Shown in pieces: positions 8,069 through 17,928 of a stretch of 64,000 nucleotides of DNA. Under the pieces are notes generated by a model, which was not told where the DNA came from, searched no databases, and worked only from the letters and a program-made list of their open reading frames with translations. The stretch is from Methylorubrum suomiense (GTDB taxonomy: Bacteria; Pseudomonadota; Alphaproteobacteria; Rhizobiales; Beijerinckiaceae). Position numbers and translations under genes: made by a program. The DNA lies in contig NZ_BPRE01000007.1 of assembly GCF_022179765.1 (NCBI RefSeq), positions 269,923 to 333,922 of the forward strand, written 5' to 3'. Position 1 is the stretch's first letter; each line of letters starts with the position of its first letter.

Positions 8069-9564
8069 GGACGATGCCGATGTCCCTTCGATTTCACAGC
8101 CAAGCCTGTGCGTTGACCGTTGTTGCTGGCTGTTGCTCTGCAGCTATCGCTCAATCAGCTGCGCCGTCTTCACCCGTTCTGACCATCGGCGCCGCTGAGG
8201 CCAATGTATCGCGCAGGATTGAGCTGACGAAGGGCCGTTCCCTGATCGTCGACTTACCCCGCGACGCGAAAGAAGTGTTCGTAGCAAATCCCGCCGTCGC
8301 CAACGCGGTGGTGCGATCGAGTCGCAAACTTTTCCTCATTGGTATCGAGAACGGCGCCACCTCAATCTTCGTCATGGATGCCGAAGGCCGCCAGATTGCT
8401 GCTCTCGATGTCACCATCGCTCGTGACATCAACGTCTTGAGGCAATCGCTTCACCAAAGCTTGCCGAATGGTCGCTTCGATGTGAAAGCGGTTGGCGATT
8501 CGATCGTACTATCCGGAAATGTCGGGTCGGCATCGGAAGCGCAGCAAGCCGTTGATATCGCCAATGCCTTTGTTGGCATCGCGGGTGGAGTCGGTGGTGT
8601 GCGCGGTGCCGTCATTAACAACTTAACTGTGCGAAATAAAGATCAAGTGATGCTGCGCGTCACTGTTGTGGAAGTCTCGCGTACCATCATCAAGCAGTTC
8701 GGCATCAGTACATCCGGTAACTGGGCGGCATTAAATCCTGTCGATTCAGTCGCATCAGCGCCGGGGAGTTTTTTGAGCAATGCGACGCCGTTTCCAATCA
8801 CTGGCTCTTACTCGCCGGATGGAAATGCTCTGACCGCTTCCGTGCGGGCGGGTGGATTCTCGCTCAAAGCGACGCTCAAAGCGTTCGAGCAGGCTGGCGT
8901 TTCGCGCATCCTCGCCGAGCCGACGCTGACAGCGATTTCTGGAGAAGCCGCCAAGTTCACAGCGGGCGGTGAGATCCCCGTCCCAGGTGCCTGCGCCGCG
9001 AACGCTCTTGGGACGGGCTGTCAAATCTCTGTTGTCTACAAGCCCTACGGTGTCAGCCTATCCTTTACCCCGGTTGTGTTGGCGGAAAACCGCATCTCCA
9101 TTCGTGTCGCGACCGACGTGACAGAATTGGACCGGCAGAACAGCTTCAACTTCGCCTTCGCCGGCAACGGGCGGTCGACGGCGATTCCTGCGACGACCAA
9201 GCGCAGTTCGGAAACGACGGTCGAACTCGCTTCCGGCGCGACGATGATGACGGCGGGTCTGATCCAGCAGAAGAACCGCGCTGCCATCGGCGGCCTGCCG
9301 GGGCTGATGAACCTGCCGATTTTGGGCGCTCTGTTCCGCTCGCGCGACTATCAGCGCGATGAGACCGAGCTGATGATCATGGTTACGCCCTACATCGCGC
9401 AGGCGATGGAAGCGCGCCAAGTCCAACGGCCGGACGATAACTTCGTCGATGCGCCGGATGGTCAGGCCGTGCTGCTCGGACGATTCAACAAACTCTACGG
9501 AACGGTCGGGGGCGGCACGCTCGGACCCTCCTATCGTGGCCGTGTCGGCTTCATCGCCGACTAG
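8065..9564 (+). CDS. cpaC: Pilus secretin CpaC/RcpA (type II/III secretion system protein)
   Basis: Outer-membrane secretin through which the Flp pilus is extruded, 499 aa. It has a signal peptide (ending near SAAIAQSAA), an N-domain (IELTKGRSLIVDLPRDAKEVFVANPAVANAV, in two parts), a BON-like segment, then the secretin domain with KATLKAFEQAGVSRILAEPTLTAISGE and the closing GLPGLMNLPILGALFRSRDY. Two cysteines sit in PGACAANALGTGC. The GTG at 8065 overlaps the cpaB stop; the ATG at 8074 behind GGTGAGG is an alternative. The N-domain is similar in kind to the solo protein encoded at 5281-5790. Confidence 0.95.
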   Translation: MRTMPMSLRFHSQACALTVVAGCCSAAIAQSAAPSSPVLTIGAAEANVSRRIELTKGRSLIVDLPRDAKEVFVANPAVANAVVRSSRKLFLIGIENGATSIFVMDAEGRQIAALDVTIARDINVLRQSLHQSLPNGRFDVKAVGDSIVLSGNVGSASEAQQAVDIANAFVGIAGGVGGVRGAVINNLTVRNKDQVMLRVTVVEVSRTIIKQFGISTSGNWAALNPVDSVASAPGSFLSNATPFPITGSYSPDGNALTASVRAGGFSLKATLKAFEQAGVSRILAEPTLTAISGEAAKFTAGGEIPVPGACAANALGTGCQISVVYKPYGVSLSFTPVVLAENRISIRVATDVTELDRQNSFNFAFAGNGRSTAIPATTKRSSETTVELASGATMMTAGLIQQKNRAAIGGLPGLMNLPILGALFRSRDYQRDETELMIMVTPYIAQAMEARQVQRPDDNFVDAPDGQAVLLGRFNKLYGTVGGGTLGPSYRGRVGFIAD

Positions 9565-9656
9565 GTCGATGCGAGCACCGGCGCCGGGCCACTCAAGGCC
9601 CTGCCGGACCAGTCGGATCGCGGGCGCAGAGCCGCTTCAGCAGAATCGAGAGACCG

Positions 9657-10397
9657 ATGCGTTTCCCCGCTCACTTCCCTGTTCGCCCGATATCCGCGGT
9701 CGCGGTGTTGATGGTCGCTGGGTTGCTCAGCGCCTGTCGGGCCGACCGCGTTGCCACCACCGGCTCGACTTACCCGATCGACGTTCGCACCCGCCATCCG
9801 ATCGTGCTGGCGGATTCCGATCGAACCCTCGACGTCTTTCCCACGGGCATCGGCCATCTTGATCCCCGCCAATCGGCCGATCTCGAGGCGTTTCTCGTCG
9901 AGTATCGCCGCTACGGACGCGGATTGATCACTCTCGAACTCCCGCGCGGCGTTGCCCCGGCCCTGGTCGGACCGGTTGAGCGCACCGGCGCAGCAATTCG
10001 TCGCGTCGGTGGGAATCTAGGCGTGCCGCCGGGCGGATGGTTGATCGGTGGTTATCCGATCGCCAACCCCGCCCTCGCGTCCCCAATCCGCCTCACCTTC
10101 CAGCGCATGCAGGCCAAGGTATCGAGCAAATGCGGGCTATGGCCCCGGGATCTCGGTACGAGCGACCTTCGTGCCGATTGGTCAAACGAGCCGCACTGGA
10201 ATCTGGGCTGCTCGATGCAATCGAACGTCGCCTCTCAAATCGCCGATCCGATCGACCTCGTCCGCGGTCGCCCCGAAGGCCGCATCGACACCGTCCGGCG
10301 CACTCGCGACATCGACGATCTGCGCAATGGCAAGGATCCATCAACCGCTTGGCGGCAGGATGGGAAGACGAACGTCGCGAACGAGGTGAAGAACTGA
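9657..10397 (+). CDS. cpaD: CpaD family pilus assembly lipoprotein
   Basis: Lipoprotein of the Tad pilus, 246 aa. The signal peptide ends in the lipobox LLSAC, and the following segment includes YPIDVRTRHPIVLADSDRTLDVF, typical of CpaD. A cysteine pair region (SSKCGLWPRDL, then NLGCSMQSNVASQIADPIDLVRGR) is also a CpaD hallmark. It is thought to help localise or stabilise the secretin. It follows cpaC after 92 bp and precedes cpaE. Length is normal. Confidence 0.93.
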   Translation: MRFPAHFPVRPISAVAVLMVAGLLSACRADRVATTGSTYPIDVRTRHPIVLADSDRTLDVFPTGIGHLDPRQSADLEAFLVEYRRYGRGLITLELPRGVAPALVGPVERTGAAIRRVGGNLGVPPGGWLIGGYPIANPALASPIRLTFQRMQAKVSSKCGLWPRDLGTSDLRADWSNEPHWNLGCSMQSNVASQIADPIDLVRGRPEGRIDTVRRTRDIDDLRNGKDPSTAWRQDGKTNVANEVKN

Positions 10398-10461
10398 GCA
10401 GCGGCACCCCCGCGCTTCGCCCCCCCTGTGATGTGCGATTATCGAACCGGAAACACGCGTC

Positions 10462-11706
10462 ATGCCGGACATTCACGAGGCTACAGAGCGGACGATCGCC
10501 CCGGTGCCCCGGATCACGATCCAGGCCTTCTGTGAAACGTCCGAGACGGCGGCGATGATTGAGAGCATCGTCTCCGACCGGCGGATGCAGAAAGCGCATG
10601 TGAAGGTGCAGATGGGCGGTGGCGCCGCCGCGGTCGAAGCCTATCGCCACGCTCCGACGCCGAACGTGATCCTGATCGAATTTGTTGGGCCGAAATCGCG
10701 TCCGCTCGAATGCCTGGACCAACTCGCAGAGGTTTGTGACGAGGGCACGAAAGTGCTCGTGGTCGGACATGTCAACGATGTGTTGCTCTATCGGCAATTT
10801 ATGCAACGTGGCGTGAGCGAGTACCTGATTGCACCGGTAGAGCCCGTCGTGCTGATCACGGCGGTGTCGGATCTGTTTGCAGCGCCGGGAGCCAAGCCCG
10901 TCGGTCGCACGATCGCCGTCTACGGTGCTCGGGGCGGGGTCGGTGCCTCGACGATCGCCCACAACCTGGCATGGACAGTCGCCCGGGAGCACGGCACCGC
11001 GACCGTGATCGCCGATCTCGACATCGCCTTCGGAACCGCGAGCCTCAACTTCAACCAGGACCCGCCCCAGGGCATTGCCGAGGCCGTGTTCGCTCCCGAA
11101 CGCCTCGACGCCAACCTGCTCGACCGCTTGCTGTCCAAATGCGCGGACAATCTGAATTTGCTCTCCGCTCCGGCCACTCTCGATCGCACCATCGATCTGA
11201 CCGAGCCGGCCTTCGACGCTTTGACGGATCTGCTGCGGGCGGCGGTGCCCTGCATCGTGCTCGATGTCCCGCATCGCTGGTCGGCTTGGACCCGTCGCGT
11301 CCTTGTCTCCGCCGACGAAATCCTGATCGTCGCCTCACCAGATCTCACGTCTCTACGCAACACGAAGAATTTGCTCGCGCTGCTTCAGGCGAGCAGGCCC
11401 AACGATGCTCAAGCGCGGGTCATCCTCAACGGCGTCGGGATGCCCAAGCGCCCGGAAATCTCCGCCAACGACTTCAAGAAGGCCCTTGATGCCGGCTTGC
11501 AGGCCAGCATTCCGTTCGATCCCGCTTTGTTCGGCACGGCGGCGAACAACGGTCAGATGATCGCTGAGGTGCAGGCAGGGGCGAAGGCCGCCGAGATCTT
11601 TTCGGAAATCGCGAGTCTCGTCACCGGCCGGAGCGAGGTGAAACGGGCGCGGGCGAACATCCTTGAACCGCTCTTGGCGCGCTTGGGCCGCAAGAAGGCA
11701 TCGTAG
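10462..11706 (+). CDS. cpaE: Pilus localisation ATPase CpaE/TadZ
   Basis: ParA/MinD-superfamily protein that positions the Tad apparatus, 414 aa. The N-terminal receiver-like domain (about residues 18-140) has E in VILIEF at the phospho-acceptor place, so it is a pseudo-receiver. The ATPase domain carries a deviant Walker A, YGARGGVGAST (about 154-164), and ADLDIAFG as the switch/Walker A-prime region. The GGVGAS form lacks the second lysine of classical GKGGVGKT motifs, common in TadZ. It lies between cpaD and cpaF in operon order. Confidence 0.94.
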   Translation: MPDIHEATERTIAPVPRITIQAFCETSETAAMIESIVSDRRMQKAHVKVQMGGGAAAVEAYRHAPTPNVILIEFVGPKSRPLECLDQLAEVCDEGTKVLVVGHVNDVLLYRQFMQRGVSEYLIAPVEPVVLITAVSDLFAAPGAKPVGRTIAVYGARGGVGASTIAHNLAWTVAREHGTATVIADLDIAFGTASLNFNQDPPQGIAEAVFAPERLDANLLDRLLSKCADNLNLLSAPATLDRTIDLTEPAFDALTDLLRAAVPCIVLDVPHRWSAWTRRVLVSADEILIVASPDLTSLRNTKNLLALLQASRPNDAQARVILNGVGMPKRPEISANDFKKALDAGLQASIPFDPALFGTAANNGQMIAEVQAGAKAAEIFSEIASLVTGRSEVKRARANILEPLLARLGRKKAS

Positions 11707-11751
11707 GAATGTCGTCCTCTTCACTCTCGTCAGGTGAGGGCGAATAGCGCC

Positions 11752-13206
11752 ATGTTCGGACGTCGCTCCAACTCTGTTCCCGCTGCTCCGGCCGCACCTG
11801 TCGTTTCGGTGGGGAAGGCCCTGCCGCCCGCGCCGGTGCTGCAGGATGAGGTGCGCCCCGCGCGTCCGGAAGCACCACCGATTCCGAAACCGGCACCGCC
11901 ACCTGCCGCGCACAAATCCGAAGAGTATTTCCGTACCAAGAGCATGATCTTCGGGGCGCTGATCGAGGCGATCGATCTCGCTCAGCTCGCTCGCCTGGAT
12001 AGCGAATCGGCCCGTGAGGAAATCCGCGACATCGTCACGGAGATCATCGGCCTCAAGAACATCGTGCTGTCGATCGCAGAGCAGGAGGAGTTGCTCGACG
12101 ATATCTGCAACGACGTGTTGGGCTATGGCCCGCTCGAGCCGTTGCTTGCCCGGGACGACATCGCCGACGTGATGGTGAACGGTGCTGATCGGACATTCAT
12201 CGAGGTCGCCGGCAAGATCCAGCTCACCAATGTGCGGTTTCGCGACAATCAGCAGCTGATGAACATCTGCCAGCGTATCGTCAGTCAGGTCGGGCGCCGC
12301 GTCGATGAATCTTCGCCGATCTGTGACGCACGCCTTCCCGACGGCTCGCGCGTCAACGTCATCGCCCCCCCGCTCGCCATCGATGGACCGGCCCTGACCA
12401 TCCGTAAGTTCAAAAAGGATAAGCTGACTCTCGATCAACTCGTTCGCTTCGGCGCCATTTCGCCTGAGGGTGCGAAAATCTTGCAGATCATCGGCAAGGT
12501 TCGCTGCAACGTCGTCATATCCGGAGGTACGGGTTCGGGAAAGACAACGCTGCTCAACTGCCTCACGGCCTTTATCGAGAACGATGAGCGCATCATCACC
12601 TGCGAAGATGCCGCCGAATTGCAGCTTCAGCAGCCACATGTGGTCCGCCTCGAAACACGGCCCCCAAATCTTGAGGGTCAAGGCCAGATCACCATGCGTG
12701 ATCTCGTCAAGAACTGCCTGCGTATGCGCCCCGAGCGCATCATCGTCGGCGAGGTGCGTGGTCCGGAGGCGTTCGATCTGCTGCAAGCCATGAACACCGG
12801 CCATGACGGCTCGATGGGAACGCTGCACTCGAACTCGCCGCGCGAATGTCTCGCTCGTATCGAATCGATGATCACCATGGGCGGCTTCTCGCTGCCTTCG
12901 CGGACCCTGCGCGAGATGATCACCGGTTCGGTCGACGTCATCATCCAGGCCATGCGCATGCGCGACGGCTCGCGACGCATCACCCACATCACCGAAGTGC
13001 TGGGGATGGAAGGCGATGTCATTATCACCCAGGATCTGTTCGTTTACGACGTGCTCGGTGAGGATGCGAGCGGCCGATTGATCGGTCGTCACCGTTCGAC
13101 CGGGATCGGTCGCCCGCGCTTCTGGGATCGCGCGCGGTATTACGGCGAGGAGCGCGCGCTGGCGGAGGCACTCGACGCTGCTGCTCTGGCCGGAGAGGCG
13201 GCATGA
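11752..13206 (+). CDS. cpaF: Tad pilus secretion ATPase CpaF/TadA
   Basis: Hexameric ATPase that powers Flp pilus assembly, 484 aa from the ATG at 11752, which follows a GGTGAGGG box. It has a proline/alanine-rich N-terminal stretch (about 10-55), an N-domain, and a GspE-type ATPase core with Walker [10 protein letters not shown] (about 258-266), the Asp box ([21 protein letters not shown]), Walker B ([19 protein letters not shown]) and the His box ([13 protein letters not shown]). All catalytic motifs are present. The stop overlaps the tadB start (ATGA). Confidence 0.96.
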   Translation: MFGRRSNSVPAAPAAPVVSVGKALPPAPVLQDEVRPARPEAPPIPKPAPPPAAHKSEEYFRTKSMIFGALIEAIDLAQLARLDSESAREEIRDIVTEIIGLKNIVLSIAEQEELLDDICNDVLGYGPLEPLLARDDIADVMVNGADRTFIEVAGKIQLTNVRFRDNQQLMNICQRIVSQVGRRVDESSPICDARLPDGSRVNVIAPPLAIDGPALTIRKFKKDKLTLDQLVRFGAISPEGAKILQIIGKVRCNVVISGGTGSGKTTLLNCLTAFIENDERIITCEDAAELQLQQPHVVRLETRPPNLEGQGQITMRDLVKNCLRMRPERIIVGEVRGPEAFDLLQAMNTGHDGSMGTLHSNSPRECLARIESMITMGGFSLPSRTLREMITGSVDVIIQAMRMRDGSRRITHITEVLGMEGDVIITQDLFVYDVLGEDASGRLIGRHRSTGIGRPRFWDRARYYGEERALAEALDAAALAGEAA

Positions 13207-14174
13207 GCATACCGAACCTTCCTCTTGTGGCAGGCTTGGTCGCCGTGGCGGCGGGGGCTGTCGCCTATGTCACGCTCATGCCCTTGCTTTCCGGCGAGCG
13301 CCGAGCGGAGCAGCGTCGTAAGTCGGTCGGCCAAAGCCGTTCCGTCAGCGCCGAGCGCGCCCTTGCTTCCAATCGACGGGAGCAGGTCGCTAAGAGCCTC
13401 AAGGAACTGGAAGCGAAAAAGGACAGCACCAAAGTTACCTTGGAGCTGAAGCTCGCCAGAGCGGGCCTTGATTGGACGCCACGAAAATATCAGGTTGTCT
13501 CGGTGCTGATTGCCGTGGCGCTTGCCTTCGGCGTTTTCTTAGTCTCCGACAACTTTTACGTTGCATTGCTGGCGATGTTCGCGGGCGGCCTCGGTGTCCC
13601 TGTCTGGATGCTGAAGCACCTGCAGAAGAGGCGCATCGCTGGCTTCATCGACGAATTGCCCAATGCCATCGACGTGATCGTCCGTGGCCTCAAGTCCGGC
13701 ATTCCCCTCGGCGATTGCCTCCGGATCATCGCCCGCGAGGCGAAAGAGCCGCTGAAATCGGAGTTCAAGGCTGCGAACGAGGCTCAGACACTTGGCCTGT
13801 CGATGTCGGAGGCGATTCAACGCATGTATGAGCGCGTGCCGGTGACGGAGGTCAATTTTTTCGCCGTAGTGATCGGTATTCAAGCCAAAGCGGGCGGCAA
13901 CTTATCTGAAGCCCTTGGTAATTTGTCGCGCGTTCTACGCGAGCGCAAGAAGATGGCGGGCAAGGTTGCAGCTATGAGTATGGAGGCAAAGGTTTCTGCG
14001 GGAATTATTGCGGCGCTTCCTTTCGTGGTGGCTTCAACGACCTATTTTTCAAATCCTGATTACATCTCTCTCCTGTGGACGACCTGGATCGGAAAGGTGG
14101 CGCTCGCAGCATCTGGTATCTGGATGGGTCTCGGGATCTTGATGATGCGGAAAATGATTAACTTCGACGTTTGA
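13203..14174 (+). CDS. tadB: Type II secretion F-family protein TadB
   Basis: Inner-membrane platform protein of the Tad pilus, 323 aa. An N-terminal membrane segment (PLVAGLVAVAAGAVAYV) is followed by a basic cytoplasmic linker, two hydrophobic segments near residues 100-135, the T2SSF domain (FIDELPNAIDVIVRGLKSGIPLGDCL, then GGNLSEALGNLSRVLRERKKM) and two C-terminal membrane helices. It is translationally coupled to cpaF by a 4-bp overlap. It is normally paired with TadC, encoded next. Confidence 0.94.
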   Translation: MSIPNLPLVAGLVAVAAGAVAYVTLMPLLSGERRAEQRRKSVGQSRSVSAERALASNRREQVAKSLKELEAKKDSTKVTLELKLARAGLDWTPRKYQVVSVLIAVALAFGVFLVSDNFYVALLAMFAGGLGVPVWMLKHLQKRRIAGFIDELPNAIDVIVRGLKSGIPLGDCLRIIAREAKEPLKSEFKAANEAQTLGLSMSEAIQRMYERVPVTEVNFFAVVIGIQAKAGGNLSEALGNLSRVLRERKKMAGKVAAMSMEAKVSAGIIAALPFVVASTTYFSNPDYISLLWTTWIGKVALAASGIWMGLGILMMRKMINFDV

Positions 14175-14333
14175 AGATAGTCGTTATTTTAAGGGGCAAT
14201 AGACATTCTGTGCATCGCACGGTGTGACGCGGCCACCAGCATGCTTCCCGGAACTGCAACATGCTTGCAGTGATACCACGAGCCCAGTGAGGGGTTCCGG
14301 AGCGGTGGCGCGGAGGGGACGAAGAGGCGAGTG

Positions 14334-15305
14334 ATGCTGGAACAGATGGTCGAAACGGCTTTTCAGCCGCGCTCTATCGCCGCCGTGCTGACGGGCATTG
14401 CTGCTGCCGCGACAGTCTACACGCTCGTTCAGCCGCTGCTGGAAACGGATGAACTCGGCAAGCGCATGAAGCTCGTGAGTGACGAGCGCGAGCAGATGCG
14501 GGTGCGTGAGCGGGAGCGGCTTTCAAATCGCGTAACACTGCGCACGGAGCCCAAGGCTTACATGAAGCGGGTGGTGGAGCAGTTTAACCTCACACGCTGG
14601 CTCGGGACAGAGACAGCCAAGGCAAAACTGGTTCTGGCTGGCCACCGCGGCGCGGGCGCCGAAACAGCCTTCCTCTTCTTTCGCCTCGTGATGCCCATCG
14701 GCGTCACCATTGTGGCCTTGTTCTACTTGTTCGTGCTGCAAGTCCTCGACCAGCCTCTCATGATTCGTGCCGGGCTCGTGGTGCTGGCGGGTTTCATCGG
14801 TATGAAATTGCCCGAACTCTACCTAAGCAACCTCACCTCCAAACGGCAGGCACAGATCCGTCAAGCTTGGCCCGATGCGCTCGATATGTGCTTGATCTGC
14901 GTCGAATCGGGAATGTCTTCGGAAAACGCGTTCCGTCGGGTCAGTCTCGAGATTGCGACGCAATCGGCCGTCCTTGCCGAAGAATTGGCGTTGCTCAATG
15001 CAGAATTGTCATATCTGCCGGATCGGCGTGTGGCCTACGAAAACTTGGCCCTGCGTACGGGCCTGGAGCCGGTGAAGTCACTCACCACAGCCCTCATCCA
15101 AGCAGAGCGTTATGGCACACCGGTGGGGCAGGCCTTACGCGTGCTGGCCCAGGAAAGCCGGGACATCCGCATGAACGAGGCGGAGAAGAAAGCCGCTGCA
15201 CTGCCGCCGAAGTTGACGGTCCCGATGATTGTCTTTTTCCTCCCGGTCTTGTTCGTCGTCATCATGACGCCGGCAGCCATTCAAGCTTTTGCATTGATGA
15301 AGTGA
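14334..15305 (+). CDS. tadC: Type II secretion F-family protein TadC
   Basis: Second inner-membrane platform protein of the Tad pilus, 323 aa from the ATG at 14334; GAAGAGG at 14321-14327 is the likely ribosome-binding site. It contains a T2SSF domain (QAWPDALDMCLICVESGMSSENAF, then RYGTPVGQALRVLAQESRDIRMNEAEKKAA) and C-terminal helices ending KLTVPMIVFFLPVLFVVIMTPAAIQAF. A 159-bp gap separates it from tadB, where a shared operon would usually be tight. The locus ends here without tadD, tadE or tadG, so minor pseudopilins must be elsewhere or absent. Confidence 0.94.
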   Translation: MLEQMVETAFQPRSIAAVLTGIAAAATVYTLVQPLLETDELGKRMKLVSDEREQMRVRERERLSNRVTLRTEPKAYMKRVVEQFNLTRWLGTETAKAKLVLAGHRGAGAETAFLFFRLVMPIGVTIVALFYLFVLQVLDQPLMIRAGLVVLAGFIGMKLPELYLSNLTSKRQAQIRQAWPDALDMCLICVESGMSSENAFRRVSLEIATQSAVLAEELALLNAELSYLPDRRVAYENLALRTGLEPVKSLTTALIQAERYGTPVGQALRVLAQESRDIRMNEAEKKAAALPPKLTVPMIVFFLPVLFVVIMTPAAIQAFALMK

Positions 15306-15330
15306 GGCGTCGAGCCCGCGAAAATCGATC

Positions 15331-16380
15331 TCAGCGCGTCGTCGGCTCATCCCGGTCCCAATAGCCCACGACAAGATGTTTCTCTCGGCTCAAGCCCCGC
15401 TCGCTGCGCAAAATGCGGCGCAGAGAGCGGGCGATCGTCGATTCACAGCCGGCCCAGACGAAAACGTCGGCCGTCATCGGAAATTCGAGGCGCCGCACAC
15501 TGTCGATAAGCGGGCTCTCGGCATCTGCCCGTCGCTCGAGCCACCGCACAGGCACGCCCTCAAAGGCACGCAGGGGATAGTGCGTCGCTTCGCTCTCCGC
15601 CTCAAGCAGCACGATGCCCTGCGCATCGGCGGGCATGGCGTCCAGGATGCGGGCAATGGCCGGTAGGGCCGTCTCGTCGCCGACGAGCAATGTCCAGGCG
15701 GCGGGTGACGCGGTCCGACCTAGGGGGCCGGCGATGCCGCAGATCGCGCCGGGCTCCGCATGCAGGGCGAAGCGCGCCCCGGGGCCAGGGGCGTCGTGCA
15801 GCACGAAATCGATCTCTACCGTTTTGGCCTCGGCGCGGCGGATCGTGTAGTAGCGCATATCCGGGCGCCGAGTGGCGTCCGGCCAGATCGTGCGCCCGTC
15901 GGGTCCCGGGCGGGGCCATTCCGGACGCGCCACGTCCGGCGGCGGCAGATAGAGCCGCACGTGCAGGTTCTCATGATCGGCGAAGCGGCCGAGATCCGCA
16001 CCGGTAAAGGTGAGCCGACGAAGGCGCGGGGTGAGCGATCGGCCCTCGACGAGTCGAAGCTCGCGAAAGTTCGAGAAGGTCTCGGCCCCCGCCGTGAAGC
16101 CCGACCAGACGATCTGGGGGGGATCGCCTCCGGCGAAGTCGACGACGTTGGACGCGACCACGGAGCGCATCATCTCCAGGCCCCCCTCGTCCGGCGCTTC
16201 GACCCGCACCCGGAGGATGCCCCCATCCGGCTCGAGCGTGGCATCGCCGAGGCCGAGATGCACCACGACGCGGCGTCCTATCCGGTCGTGAGCGACATCG
16301 TGAGCATTCATGTGATCAACGAGATCGGCGACGAGCCGTTCGGGATCCGACAATGCCACCGCGGCCTCGGAGAACATCAT
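15331..16380 (-). CDS. DUF2218 / siderophore-interacting FAD reductase fusion
   Basis: Cytoplasmic ferric-siderophore reductase of the ViuB/SIP family fused to an N-terminal DUF2218 domain, 349 aa. DUF2218 occupies about residues 10-85 (LVADLVDHMNAHDV onwards). The FAD-binding part has RRLTFTGADLGRF and RYYTIRRAE (the RxYTxR flavin motif), and the SIP domain has LLVGDETALPAIARIL and VFVWAGCESTIARSLRR. It would reduce Fe(III) in imported chelates to release iron. ATG at 16380 is the chosen start (GGAG nearby upstream). It is divergent from the MbtH/ABC operon, across a region likely to hold iron-responsive control. Confidence 0.9.
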   Translation of the reverse strand: MMFSEAAVALSDPERLVADLVDHMNAHDVAHDRIGRRVVVHLGLGDATLEPDGGILRVRVEAPDEGGLEMMRSVVASNVVDFAGGDPPQIVWSGFTAGAETFSNFRELRLVEGRSLTPRLRRLTFTGADLGRFADHENLHVRLYLPPPDVARPEWPRPGPDGRTIWPDATRRPDMRYYTIRRAEAKTVEIDFVLHDAPGPGARFALHAEPGAICGIAGPLGRTASPAAWTLLVGDETALPAIARILDAMPADAQGIVLLEAESEATHYPLRAFEGVPVRWLERRADAESPLIDSVRRLEFPMTADVFVWAGCESTIARSLRRILRSERGLSREKHLVVGYWDRDEPTTR

Positions 16381-16733
16381 CGCGGATCGGCTCCTGTCGG
16401 CACATCGAGCAACACATCCGGCCAATCCGATTGGTCCGTCCGCGCACGTTGGATCACATCCAAGGGCGAGAGTTGTTGCTGGGTCGAAGATAAAACACCT
16501 CACTAACTAAGAGACGATCGCTCCGAGCGTCAATCAACAAATCGTCCCGCGTCGAGAAGCGGACAAAGCTGCATATTTTACTTATTCCAGACTGGAGCAC
16601 AGAGTCGCCCAAGAGCGGATGGGGACGCCTAAATTTTTCGGATCCCGGGTCGTCACCGCTTCGAGTCGCTTCGAAGGACCCCGCTTCTGGCGGTGTGTTC
16701 GAAGCCGAGCGTCATCGAAGCAGGGTGAATCCG
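16381..16733. other. Divergent intergenic region of the iron-uptake genes
   Basis: About 353 bp between the siderophore-interacting protein gene and the MbtH gene, with an AT-richer middle (around 16490-16595). It must contain the promoters of both. I searched by eye for a Fur/RirA/Irr-like palindrome and found none I would defend. The open frames crossing it look like extensions or shadows, not genes. Confidence 0.45.
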
Positions 16734-16952
16734 ATGAGTTTCGACCGCGACGACATCCAGTTCCACGTCGTCGTGAACGACGAGGACCAGTACTCGATCT
16801 GGCCCGACTTCAAGCCGACTCCCGAAGGATGGCGCCGCGTCGGCGTCAGCGGGGACAAGGCCACCTGCTTGAAGCACATCGAGTCCGTCTGGCTCGACAT
16901 GCGCCCGCGTAGCCTGCGCGAGGCGATGGACCGTGACGCCAGCCGCGCCTGA
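16734..16952 (+). CDS. MbtH family protein
   Basis: Small protein of 72 aa that normally binds and activates adenylation domains of non-ribosomal peptide synthetases. Family residues are visible: [10 protein letters not shown], then [25 protein letters not shown]. Only the T of the usual WTDMRP is changed to L. The start is the ATG at 16734 behind AGGGTG. It is the first gene of an operon with a TauD-type dioxygenase and ferric-siderophore ABC genes. No synthetase gene lies in the window, so its partner must be elsewhere in the genome, or it is a remnant of a siderophore cluster. Confidence 0.93.
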   Translation: MSFDRDDIQFHVVVNDEDQYSIWPDFKPTPEGWRRVGVSGDKATCLKHIESVWLDMRPRSLREAMDRDASRA

Positions 16953-16979
16953 AACCGCCGCTGATCGAGGAAGCCGACC

Positions 16980-17918
16980 ATGACCGCTCTCGCACTTCCC
17001 GTCCTGCTCCAAGGCGATGGCCCGTTGATCCGGGCGAAGGACGCACGCGATTCCGAGATTCGCGACGCGCTCGGCGCTGTCGGCGCTGTCCTATTGCGCG
17101 GTTACACGGTCGAGAGCGTCGAGGCATTTCGGGCTTTCGCCGCCGCCTTCGGCCATCCGCTTCTCTCTTATGAGTTCGGCTCGACGCCGCGCAGCAAGGT
17201 CGAGAGCGGTGTCTATTCCTCGACCGAATATCCGGCGCATCGCGAGATCCCGTTACACAACGAGCAATCCTACACGCGCGACTGGCCGCTGCGGATCTGG
17301 TTCCACTGCGTCACCGCCTCCCCTGAAGGAGGAGCGACCCCTCTCGCGGACAGCCGTGCGATCTACCGCGCGCTCGACCCGGATTTGCGGGACCGGTTCG
17401 CGCGGAATGGGCTTCGCTACGTGCGCAATTTCGGCAACGGCCTCGATCTGCCCTGGACCAAGGTGTTCAACACCGAGGATCGAAGCGCCGTCGAGTCCTA
17501 TTGCCGGGATCACGCCATCGACTTCACTTGGAAGGAGGATGGTGAGCTGCGCACCAGTCAGCTGTGCCAAGCGGTGGCCAAGCATCCCCGCACCGGCGAG
17601 GATGTATGGTTCAATCAGGCCCACCTGTTCCACGTCTCGGCCCTCGACGCGGTGGAGCGCGAAGTGCTGCTGGACACGGTCGGGGAAGACGAACTCCCGC
17701 GCAACGTGTATTTCGGCGACGGGAGCCCGATTCCCGATGCGGAGCTCGATGCCGTGCGCGCCGTGCTCGATGCCGAGAAGGTGAGCTTCCCGTGGCAGGC
17801 GGGTGACGTGCTCATGCTGGACAACATGCTGATCATGCACGGTCGCGAACCCTATGCGGGACCGCGCAAGGTCGTGGTCGCCATGGCCGAGGCCCACGGG
17901 ATGAGCCGAGCAGCATGA
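16980..17918 (+). CDS. TauD/TfdA-family Fe(II)/2-oxoglutarate dioxygenase (SyrP-like)
   Basis: Non-haem iron dioxygenase, 312 aa. The facial triad is visible as H93 and E95 (LHNEQS) and distal H287 (LIMHGREPYAGPRK), with R296 the likely 2-oxoglutarate anchor. The glutamate in HxE and the HNE context resemble the SyrP/clavaminate-synthase-like group that hydroxylates amino acids within peptide natural products. Its position between an MbtH gene and siderophore ABC genes suggests it modifies a siderophore building block. It lies 27 bp after mbtH and 10 bp before the ATPase gene. The exact substrate is unknown. Confidence 0.88.
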   Translation: MTALALPVLLQGDGPLIRAKDARDSEIRDALGAVGAVLLRGYTVESVEAFRAFAAAFGHPLLSYEFGSTPRSKVESGVYSSTEYPAHREIPLHNEQSYTRDWPLRIWFHCVTASPEGGATPLADSRAIYRALDPDLRDRFARNGLRYVRNFGNGLDLPWTKVFNTEDRSAVESYCRDHAIDFTWKEDGELRTSQLCQAVAKHPRTGEDVWFNQAHLFHVSALDAVEREVLLDTVGEDELPRNVYFGDGSPIPDAELDAVRAVLDAEKVSFPWQAGDVLMLDNMLIMHGREPYAGPRKVVVAMAEAHGMSRAA

Positions 17919-17928
17919 GCGTGACGGC

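Noticed and set aside
11353..13092. Long minus-strand open frame opposite cpaE/cpaF
   Set aside because: Antisense shadow. The plus strand encodes complete CpaE and CpaF.
16381..16733. Fur/RirA/Irr operator in the iron-uptake divergent region
   Set aside because: Only loose short inverted repeats such as GACGAT/ATCGTC were seen, too weak to call.
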